From: Henricia sp. BOLD:AAB3569
Taxonomy: Eukaryota > Echinodermata > Asteroidea > Spinulosida > Echinasteridae
DNA: 64,000 nucleotides
Direction of reading: 5' to 3'
Assembly (NCBI GenBank): GCA_037783545.1
Contig: JBBELK010000096.1
Location: 248,001-312,000 of the forward strand
Position numbers and translations under genes: made by a program. The notes beneath the pieces were generated by a model. That model was not told where the DNA came from. It made no database searches and saw nothing but the letters and a program-made list of their open reading frames with translations. Shown here one piece after another: positions 55,691-64,000 of this stretch. Numbering within the stretch: the stretch's first letter is position 1; each line of letters starts with the position of its first letter.

Positions 55691-56090
55691 GGGTCTGTCC
55701 ACATAAATGGGGCACATCTCAGAATTAAAGGAATGTCCTTGTTTTGTTCTCAGGAGATAACTTTTGCCCAAAAAAGTAACAAATTGCTGCCACAACATAC
55801 ATTTTAGTTAAAAAGCAAGTGTACAAATTTTCCTATTACGCATGTAACATGGACACTACAGACAATTTTGTGACATCTTTTTCCGTCTTTGTTACATGCG
55901 TAATAGGAAAATTTGTGCACGAGGTTTTCACAAATGTATGTTGTAGGACTATTTTTCTTACTCCTTGGTAAAAAAGTTATTTCCTCAGTTTAGCTTGATA
56001 ATTTAAAGATAAAATTAAGACATTTGAAGTGAACTGGGACCTAAGATCTTGAATGTTACAGAATTGTACCCCATTACCGTGGACAGACCC
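55691..56090. mobile_element. Foldback MITE inserted in a third tRNA-headed unit
   Basis: Ends GGGTCTGTCCACATAAATGG and ACCGTGGACAGACCC, flanked by ACAT (55687-55690 and 56091-56094). The inner arms AAATTTTCCTATTACGCATG and their inverse are nearly perfect. Right flank 56095-56165 resumes the SINE unit (CATCTGGTATGGT). Confidence 0.82.
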
Positions 56091-56743
56091 ACATACATCT
56101 GGTATGGTACAGTAATAACAGCAACGTACCAAACAGCTTGGGCCCATGGGGTGAGAGAAAAATATTTGACACACAATTTTGGCTTGTAACCCATTTTACA
56201 AAGCAAATAAAATCTGTGCTAAGCAAATATTTGTGCTAAACAGCGCCATGAAATTGGCCCCTGAAATATACTGATGTAACGGTTTGTTTACATGCGTGTT
56301 TGGCCCTAAAGTCGGCGCCTGGTACCCTGAGACGCCCACATCGAGTTGCACGCATGTAAACAAACCATGCATCGTTACGTCTTTGGTATAGAAAACTAGA
56401 GTGTGCACTGGCTATTCAAGTCACGTGTATGGACTGTGCCGATGTGGGCGGCGCCATGTTTGCTTAACGCTATGAGTGCAAAGTGGGCAACACCCCTCTG
56501 CCCACCGTGCACCCCGCGTAAAGCCAAAATGAACTTTTCGTTCTCTCTTGGCGTAACGTAATAAACAATCTGATGCACTTGGCATTAAAAGGAAAATAGA
56601 ATTCTTAAAAGTTGCACTGTCCGATTTTAGACCGATTTGAGCGTCAATTGGTTTTTTTAAATTTAAATTGCTATTTTTCTAGAATAGAACAAGTTATCAG
56701 CTTTAGTTTGGTACCAAGAACGTAAAAATCTGTCAAGGATTAA

Positions 56744-57266
56744 AGGCCATGTAGATGATCTGTTTTTGAGCGGTTCTGCGAATAAAACCAGTATAAATCA
56801 AAAGAAAGACATCAACAAACTCATCCGAAGAAATTTCAGCTTTGTCAAATGTACCACGTTTAAAAAGACAATGAAAATCCATATGCATTTTCCTGGTCTT
56901 GGCGGGGTGTTTCAAATATTCGTTCTCAGTTGATCGGGTACTATGTGGCTTGCGTCATGCACTCTGTGGCGCACATACTGCGTGCGCGCGCGATCCATAA
57001 AAACGCATCGCGTTGGAACACGCACACGGAGTACACAGCGCCCATGCATTTTGGACCGCGTAGATGCGAACCAAAAATAAGTAAATCGTTTGCAAACGAT
57101 CTAAATAATTTCTTCTTTACGGATTATTTTCTGGTAAAATTATATAATTTTGAGCGAAAACCGTTCATTGGATAGTTGCTATTAATTAAATCTTTACTTT
57201 CAGAACTTTTCCCCTGTAAACTCGTCGATTACTTTTTGGGATCATTGCAAATGATCCACTGGGCCT
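56744..57266. mobile_element. TTAA MITE, family C copy 2
   Basis: AGGCCATGTAGATGATCTGT..CACTGGGCCT, TTAA at 56740-56743 and 57267-57270. Reverse orientation relative to 36638-37150. Confidence 0.9.
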
Positions 57267-57270
57267 TTAA

Positions 57271-57880
57271 TAACAGTCGATTAAAATAAAGAAATAATAA
57301 AAGACAGGCCCTGTCTTTTATTCGACAGGGTATTATGACGTAATGTACATGTGCGCGTACACGTCTACACTACTGTACACACGAGCGTACGCGCATGCAC
57401 ATGTACAACATGTGAAGTTCGTTTGAAGAAAAGGGTTTGTATCTCCAATTCCCGACGTCAGAAATTTAAGTTTTGTATATATTTTTCGTTACAGAGACAC
57501 GTATTAAGCTTTCTAAATTCGTTCGCTTGTGTGAATTCATTTTGTTTAATCCTTTCGCCCAAACACGGACAGTGCAACTTTAAGTACCTTCATAATTTCC
57601 AAAACTAAAATACGGAGAAGAATCATTCATTTACGAGAAATTCACCAGAATCTGAAGGTACCGCCGTTCGCTTCAGGTTGACATGACATCATACGCGAAA
57701 GCCTGTAGACATTTCACGTGAATAAAATTGTGTCTATCGGCATGCAAATGGTCGTCACGGGCCACCGTAGCATGGATCTCAACATTTCAGCCAATCAGCG
57801 TCGACTGCGTCACGTTAGGGCACACTCGGGCGATTTTAATATTTTCCGTGAGTAAACTTTTGCGAGTCAGTCGCAGTTTT
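57271..57880. other. Unassigned interval
   Basis: Contains the short palindrome GACAGGCCCTGTC and its outer inverted words near 57305-57330. No supported gene. Confidence 0.45.
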
Positions 57881-57965
57881 ATTTACAACACGATGTGGTG
57901 ACCATTGTTTACAACACCATGTGGTGACCATTGTGGAATTCTTTCTGTAAATAATATTGCTTTAA

Positions 57966-58541
57966 AGGGCCCCTTATTTAGGATTTTTATCAATGAAATC
58001 TATGCTTTAAAACCACTCTACTCAGTTAAAGCCATAAAAATCCTATTTGGAGCTTGCTTTGGGGGTTAAAACAAAGGTTTTTAGTTTTTATGCTAATGCG
58101 AATATGCATATTCATGACCAAGGTCACTATGTCACAAGAGGCAAACACAGGAAAATCACATTCAACTGTGCACAAAAGATTCCACTTTTTTCTAAATTTT
58201 CCTGAAACTTTTGTAATCCATGGCTGTTTGAGTTTGTTTTACATGTTGCCTGCTGTATGTAAGCCATGACACAACTGGGGGTAGAAACTGCAGCATTTTG
58301 CCACAAGTCCAACATGAAGTCTTATGTTTTTTCTTAACTTTTCCCTTCTGTCTTCCTTATGTGATGCACTCAAAACAGCGCCCTCTGTCTGTGATTTATT
58401 GCAGTGAAATCTTCAAAGTTGAAAAAGGCCACCTTTTATTGATTTTACATCCAAACGAACAATAGTATGTCTTGCTGAACAAGTAATCCGTCATTATGAA
58501 GCAAAGCTTAGGCACAAAGTTGTTTAGCATGTCACAGCCCT
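57966..58541. mobile_element. TTAA MITE, family D copy 2
   Basis: AGGGCCCCTTATTTAGG..GTCACAGCCCT with TTAA at 57962-57965 and 58542-58545. It sits in the left arm of the foldback element. Confidence 0.88.
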
Positions 58542-58740
58542 TTAATGATGTTAATGATTTTGGCTGGGAGACTTTTTAGTCAAAGACGGAAATGCTGCCA
58601 AAAGCATTGTGTGGATGAAATTGTACAGTAAACAAAAATTGTCTGAGATTTCTTTAGTGAGGAGAGTTCCCATCACAAGGAATATCATCAAATTGAGTCA
58701 TCTGCAGCCGGCTTCATTCGCTTCACACACCTTGAATCAT

Positions 58741-58874
58741 GGAGGTGGGGGTGGGGGGGGGGGGGGGGGGGGGGGGGGGGAGGAGGAAGGGGGTGGCGAG
58801 GGGGGTGTTTCCCCATTTTCAAAAGTGGGGGGAAAAGATGTCAATTTGCCCACCACCCCCCCCCCCCCCCCCCT
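58741..58874. repeat. Poly-G tract and facing poly-C tract
   Basis: About 30 nearly uninterrupted G's with further GGG runs (58741-58808), then about 20 C's (58852-58873). G-quadruplex and hairpin potential. Run lengths are likely unreliable in sequencing. Confidence 0.9.
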
Positions 58875-60209
58875 CACTTTTTTGCCTCCCATATATGATG
58901 TAATTCATATTTTGTCAGCAAAATCATGGTAGGCCCTACTGTCGGCAAAAATAACAAAGTTAATGAAACTAATATAACACCGCTGATAAAACGCCACGAA
59001 TGGCAATGGTAATACATTATATTACATGTATGCCTATATCCATACAAACTGTTGCGTGAGGACGCTCACCCGCTCACAAAGCACCGCCGCCCTCCGTCCC
59101 ACCCCCCACCCCCCGCACCCCCATCCCCACACCCCACAAACACCCGCCAACCCCCACTTTGTAAGAGCTTATACGCCTATGATCTACCATATATGAGATT
59201 TTCAATACTTTTATATAACGTATTAACCAAACCGTTCTTTTAAATTAATAGATTGAAAATAATAGATTCTCTTTGGAAAATAGAGGAAAAAACTCTGGAA
59301 AAAAAGGCGTGCTCAGTCCTCATTCAGTTTCGTATGTTGAATGAGTGGACTGAAAACCAGTTTAGGAACTGATCACCCGTCAAGAACGCCCTCAAATGAT
59401 TCGGCAAGATCCGGCTGAACCCGAGATTTGCCGACAGGTCACGAAGTACCCGTATGTATCATGGCGACTTCCCCCACCTAGTGGAATGCAATGTGTTGTG
59501 GAGTGATCTAAAAATCGAAATTTTGCAGGTTGAGACAAAAGTTTTTCGGTATCTGGCTCACTCCACACACACTAGCATTGATGGTAATGCATGCAAGCAA
59601 ACATCCGAGACTCAGTGATGGGTAATTGTCGCCACGTTCTTCAGTGAAAATGGACTTGAAAAAAATTGCTCCTTCCAACCGCCATGTTCAATGACGTTCT
59701 GATATGATTATCATCAGCAGCATAAAAAAGATGCTATGTTTCATTTTTTCAGACGCTTCAGCTTTATTTCGGTGTTCTTGCAGTTGATATTTTGTACATT
59801 ATATGATTCAGCATGTGCTCATCACTATGTTTTCTCTTATTTTGTTATCTTCTTGCAGGTTCCACGACAGGAACGAAGCCCATCCATTCCAGGTGTGTGA
59901 AGCGAATGAAGCCGGCTGCAGATGACTCAATTTGATATTCCTTGTGATGGGAACTCCCCTCACTGAAGAAATCTCAATTGTTTTCAGTCTACAATTTCAT
60001 CCACACAATGCTTTTGGCAGCATTTCAGTCTTTGACTGAAATGTCTCCCAGCCAAAATCATTAACATCATTGAAGCAATATTGTTTACAGACATGACAGA
60101 AAGAATTCCACAATGGTCACCACATGGAATTTCATGTTTTTGGTGGTTTTCAAGGAAAACAAGTTGACTAGTGTGTGGAATTCTTTCCTTCTAAGTTCTA
60201 TCATGTTGT

Positions 60210-60845
60210 AAATAAACCTTATCGACGTTCTCACTGCATCGTGGGATTGGATGACAAACTGCCAGTGAAGTGTGCGTATTAAAAGCTGAGAGGCGGAGGC
60301 CAACTGACAGCTTTTTTCACTCAATTTCACGAAACCCAAAAAGAGTTCAAGAATCAATCTTTCAGCATTTTTTCTTAGAAACATATCAAACATACTGACC
60401 AACATGTCCCGAAACAGAAATGTTGCAAATGCAAGAAAACACTGGGGATTCCCCTTGTAGTGGAAGAGTCCGAGTACCGTGCTCGCAGCTCAGTATGCCC
60501 AATGCAACTCGCGCCGTATATGCACGGCGCTGGTTGGATTGGGTGTGCTGCACTGCAAGTCCGTGTACATGTACACGGACTCTCCCACTACAAAGGGAAT
60601 CCCCGATGATTTCTCACATTTGCTACATTTCTGTTTAGGGATATCCTGGTCAGTATGTTTGATATGTTTCAAAGAAATAAATGCTGAAAGATTGATTCCT
60701 GGTGAACTCTTTTTGGGTTTCGTGAAAATGAGTGAAAAAAGCTGTCAGTTGGCCTCTGCCTCATAGGTTTATGCCCACTCCGCTGGCAATGTTTGTCATC
60801 CAATCCCATGACGCATTTAGAACATCAAAAAGGTTTATTGGGGAA
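60210..60845. mobile_element. Foldback element, about 280-bp arms
   Basis: CCAACTGACAGCTTTTTTCA (60300), AAAGAGTTCA and CACTGGGGATTCCCCTTGTA in the left arm have inverse partners in 60550-60775 (CTACAAAGGGAATCCCC, TGAACTCTTTTTGGGTTTCG). Arms are diverged by roughly a tenth. Confidence 0.8.
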
Positions 60846-60877
60846 GAATTGATTAGTTGACCATGGCTTCAGACCTT

Positions 60878-60905
60878 GTGTACGAAACATGTGTTTCGTA
60901 CACAA
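60878..60905. repeat. Perfect short palindrome
   Basis: TTGTGTACGAAACA followed directly by its inverse after a central TG; about 30 bp in all. Confidence 0.8.
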
Positions 60906-60935
60906 AACTAAAAGTGTTTCCTAAAAAAACCTTGG

Positions 60936-61275
60936 AAAGTACTTTTAGAAGGCTAAAAGTGATTTTCTGACGTTTAGTAACATTGGGACAGGATTAATCA
61001 CTTTTAACTGATAACGTTTTATTGTCCATGGCGAAATGTTGACCATCCCTGCACAATCAAAATGGCGGCCGTTCTCCATTCTGAAATTTCACCTTACAGT
61101 CAAAATTAAACATTCAAAAACCTACCATAAAAGTCCCTGGAATCTCCAGAATTTTGTGCCGGGATGGTCAACATTTCTCCATGCACAATAAAACGTTATC
61201 AGCTAAAAGTGATTCATCACGTCCCAATGTAAACGTCAGAAAATCACTTTTAGCCTTCTAAAAGTACTTGGAAAG
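60936..61275. mobile_element. Foldback element, ~125-bp arms
   Basis: TACTTTTAGAAGGCTAAAAG..ATAACGTTTTATTGTCCATG..GTTGACCATCC pairs with the inverse at 61153-61275. The centre includes AAAATGGCGGCCG. Confidence 0.8.
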
Positions 61276-61468
61276 TATACCATAAATAAACACTGCCTGG
61301 TTCCCAAAGTTTTCCCAAGTAAAATCTTTACATTTCCCTATCTTAATTTAATTTTTTTGTTATCAACTAGCATTTTTACATAGTTTATAAGTCATAACAA
61401 GACAAATCCTCCGTGTCAGCTTATGGTTATATTGCCAAAATAGTAATGGTCAACTTCTCAATTCTTAA

Positions 61469-61830
61469 AACTGGTCTACACGAACCTTTGTTGGCCAACA
61501 AGGTCCAACACGTGTCTGATGATGTCGGCCGACCAAAAGTTGGATGGTGTGGACGTCACTCCAGACGGCATCCAACAACCTCCAACTAGTTGGAACATGT
61601 TTTAAATTTTTTTTATCGTCCGACTTTGTTGGAGCTTGTTGGAGAAACGGGCCAATAGCAGATTAGAAGGCCTGTCTCGTGAAGGCAGCAACCAACTGCG
61701 GTCAAGATATGCCGAAACATGTTGGTTCGCGTGGATGAGCACATCCATGTACTGCCTAACAAATTCCAACTTCATGTTGGTCCTTGTTGGCCAACAAATG
61801 TTGGCTCATGTAGATGGGCCTTTACCATAA
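61469..61830. mobile_element. MITE with TTGTTGGCCAACAA arms
   Basis: ACTGGTCTACACGAACCTTT and inverse-related CATGTAGATGGGCC ends; repeated palindromic TTGTTGGCCAACAA and GTTGGA words in both halves. Confidence 0.65.
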
Positions 61831-61944
61831 ATTGTAGTGTTGGGTAATATTACATTGAGTCGGGTTAACTATCGCCATGTTTAAATGTTTGGACATCTAG
61901 CGAAGTAGGCCTAGGGTACAACTTACAAGCAACATGGCTAACAT

Positions 61945-62406
61945 TAGGCTTGGGTGATTCCACGCCAGTCGAGTAGAATCGATCCACTTCGGAAATCGGA
62001 ATCGCGATTCCAAATTTGAGGAATCGATTTCCACTGGAAATCGATTCCCTTTCATTTACATTCGATTCCCAGTGATACTTGCCAATTCCAGAAATCACCG
62101 AATACCAAGCAATTTGGAAGGCAAAAACACCAACTTCTACAAGAATATTCAGCCTCTGATCATTTCCACATTATTAAGAAAATGTGAGTGTTCAGGCCAG
62201 CACCATAAATGTTTAGTGCCGTTCGGTGCCAATAATTGGATTCTCGTCTGCACAATAAGTACTTTTGTGAAGTACATGTACAAAAACACGCGCATCAACC
62301 TATTAAACAATGTTTTCTCGCGAAAGATGGAATCGATTCCGAATGGAAACGCGATTCTTTTCTGGAGTCGTAGTCGACTCAAAAATGCTGGAATTGTCCA
62401 AGCCTA
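61945..62406. mobile_element. MITE with TAGGCTTGGGTGATTCC ends
   Basis: TAGGCTTGGGTGATTCC and GGAATTGTCCAAGCCTA, with multiple GGAATCGATTCC palindromes inside both arms. Target duplication not clear. Confidence 0.78.
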
Positions 62407-62629
62407 GTTAACCCTTTACACCCTTTGGGACCCCAAAGCAGCACTTATGATCTGGATGAAAGGTGAAATTTCCAGTTCAATTCTGAGGGCTACTGTATAT
62501 TACTTGAAATCTGTACTCGTGTGTAGCATATTTGTGGCCATTTTGAGTTTATTTTTGCTGGTAAGTGAATTGAATCAAGCACGATGGCATCTCTGTTGCT
62601 TGGACTCCACATGTACAGTACTTTGCCAT

Positions 62630-63157
62630 GGGCCAATTTCATCAAGTTGTTTGGCACAAAAATATACATTGTTTTGTAAGAGGTTACTAGGCATAGCCAT
62701 AATCATATGGAATGCCTATTACGATTGAGTGGCATTCTGCTGTTGACAAACAATTTTGACTGGTAACCTATTCTTGCAGAGCAAAGACATTTTTTGCCAT
62801 TATTATTATTATTTCTTTCTGGTATTCATACCAAGGATTCCTTAATAGTGCCCATTGCACTCGCAAGCCTGAGAAAACCCATGAAGAATTTGAAATGACT
62901 AGAGACACCGGGGAATCCCCTTGCTCTTCACGAATGAATGCTCTGGATCTTTAAAGTGCGTTACCGTTACCTAACACACTGGACCAACATCCCTTACGAA
63001 GGATGGAGCAAGTATGGTAGAGTGCCTTGCTTAAAGGCACAGGTACCGCAGCCGGGGGAGGTTCGAACCCGCAACCCCAAATGTTCACCTATGATTGCGA
63101 GTCAATGACCCAAACCACTCGGCCACGGTACCCCAACAGCTTTATGAAATTGACCCC
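62630..63157. mobile_element. GGGCCAATTTCA MITE interrupted by a SINE
   Basis: Left end GGGCCAATTTCATCAAGTTG and right end CAACAGCTTTATGAAATTGA. Arms pair along TTTGGCACAAAAA.., and TGGTAACC matches GGTTACTA-like words once the SINE 62800-63133 is ignored. Same family as 5411-5639. Confidence 0.8.
62800..63133 (-). mobile_element. tRNA-Ser-like SINE, copy 3
   Basis: Minus-strand head GGTACCGTGGCCGAGTGGTT with B box GGTTCGAACCT, body and tail as at 45146-45502, ending in an (AAT)n tract at 62799-62813. Nearly full length. The head is close to the genuine tRNA-Ser gene at 54949 in the A box. Confidence 0.88.
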
Positions 63158-63192
63158 AGATCATGTCCAAATATTATAAAGCAGCATGTAGG

Positions 63193-63342
63193 TCCAGCAG
63201 CCGATTTCACGAAACTTACGCAGTTGCGCAAGCACACTTGCGCAACATTTTATTGCGTAAGTTGCGCAACATTCTTCCGGAGATAACACGCAGGCTATGG
63301 GGCTTGCGCCATTTTAAATGTTTCGTGAAATCGACTGCTGGT
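63193..63342. mobile_element. Diverged CAGCAGCCGATTTCACG MITE
   Basis: Ends CAGCAGCCGATTTCACGAAA and TTTCGTGAAATCGACTGCTG. The inner arms are rich in TTGCGCAA words. Relative of 3450-3572 with a longer centre. Confidence 0.78.
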
Positions 63343-64000
63343 GTTCAGTATACTCGCCACAAAATGTGGTCTTTTTGCAAGTGTCATAATCTATCCCATT
63401 CCCACATGCACTAAAAATTTGTTGTGGTCACATTGGTTTTGTACACTGTGTTATGTTACATGTTGGTGGTGGCCAGCTACATCTATGAAATTCAGTACAT
63501 AATACATACAGTATGGGTATAAATACTGTACACATTCGCCACTAATCCTTCCTAATATGACATTATAATGCCCCAGAAAGTGTAAATTTGGTTAGGCAAC
63601 CTGATTTTAGCAATGAGAAAATATCAAGTTTTTCTTTGAAAACACTTAGGATTATTATGTCATGCTCCATAGACTTTAATGTGCATGGAGTTGAAAAACT
63701 GGTGGATGTGTATGGTAGTTTTTTCCATAAATGTTCTGCCTAGTGTGGAAAATATCGCAGAAGTTATTTAGAGTTTCAACCGAAATGTATTGAAAAAATG
63801 TATATGGGCGAGATTGGGATCATGTTTTGTTTTCCACCAACGTGTAGTAACGCATAGCAACGGGTGAAAACGAAAGTCGGACTTCATGCTTAATATTGTC
63901 GATACTTTGATCAATTTGCACAATTGTTGTAAAGGTGAATTCACACAGCCTTTTCGCACACCCGTAATTGCGATGCACGTTGCGGGGAAAAATTTGAGTG
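63343..64000. other. Unassigned right edge
   Basis: No gene supported. ATAAATACTGTACACATTCGC at about 63520 looks like the left end of the foldback family at 50740-51629; its partner would lie beyond the window or is lost. Confidence 0.45.

Larger units (their letters stand above)
57880..60160. mobile_element. Large foldback element interrupted by a TTAA MITE
   Basis: Left arm pieces 57880-57961 (GGTGACCATTGTGGAATTCT) and 58546-58740 (AATGATGTTAATGATTTTGG) pair with 59891-60160 read in reverse. The arm is continuous only after removing 57966-58541. The centre (58740-59890) holds the G-run/C-run tract and otherwise no recognisable gene. Confidence 0.75.

Overview
The window is animal nuclear DNA. 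Its one convincing protein-coding host gene is split into short exons by GT..AG introns, it holds one RNA polymerase III tRNA gene, and most of the remaining sequence is transposon-derived. The repeat complement (CR1/L2/Jockey-type LINEs, a DIRS-type tyrosine-recombinase retrotransposon, tRNA-headed SINEs, a Helentron-like insert and very many palindromic MITEs) and the frequent TACATGTA words suggest a marine invertebrate, perhaps a non-vertebrate deuterostome such as an echinoderm, hemichordate or amphioxus. The species is inferred and not shown.

The main gene is a hyccin (FAM126/HYCC) orthologue on the minus strand. Eleven coding exons can be placed by hand from the ATG at 49914 to the stop at 29344. 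All splice phases agree, and the predicted protein is 473 residues. The family works in the plasma-membrane PI4KIIIalpha complex with TTC7 and EFR3. Its introns (about 0.14 to 4.4 kb) are packed with transposons: a solo LTR inside a MITE (intron 10), a pogo/Tigger-like element holding a TTAA MITE (intron 8), an 869-bp tandem duplication (intron 5), and a Mutator-like foldback element holding three later insertions (intron 4).

1-13.3 kb: a foldback element; a LINE (488-4993) interrupted by a 2.26-kb Helentron-like insertion; a 335-bp satellite (6072-7315); an AACGTTC-rich inverted-repeat element (8993-9887); a LINE endonuclease-domain remnant (10067-11460); and an antisense LINE reverse transcriptase (13300-11911) holding a 174-bp Harbinger-like MITE. 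13.9-14.7 kb is a TTAA MITE. 15.6-20.6 kb is a satellite with a 48-bp unit that grades from decayed monomers into a homogeneous higher-order array. 20.7-24.8 kb is a decayed DIRS-like retrotransposon with recognisable reverse transcriptase, RNase H, SGNH-hydrolase-like and tyrosine recombinase segments. 25-29 kb carries MITEs and a direct-repeat (TRIM-like) structure. 29.3-49.9 kb is the hyccin gene. 50-64 kb is foldback elements, TTAA MITEs, a tRNA-Ser(CGA) gene at 54949-55030, SINE copies and a G-run/C-run tract.

Besides the gene, the most informative signal is the insertion chronology. Several elements sit inside other elements, and the opposite arm of the host palindrome or the interrupted reading frame shows the empty site. 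I see no operon, CRISPR array or prokaryotic defence system.
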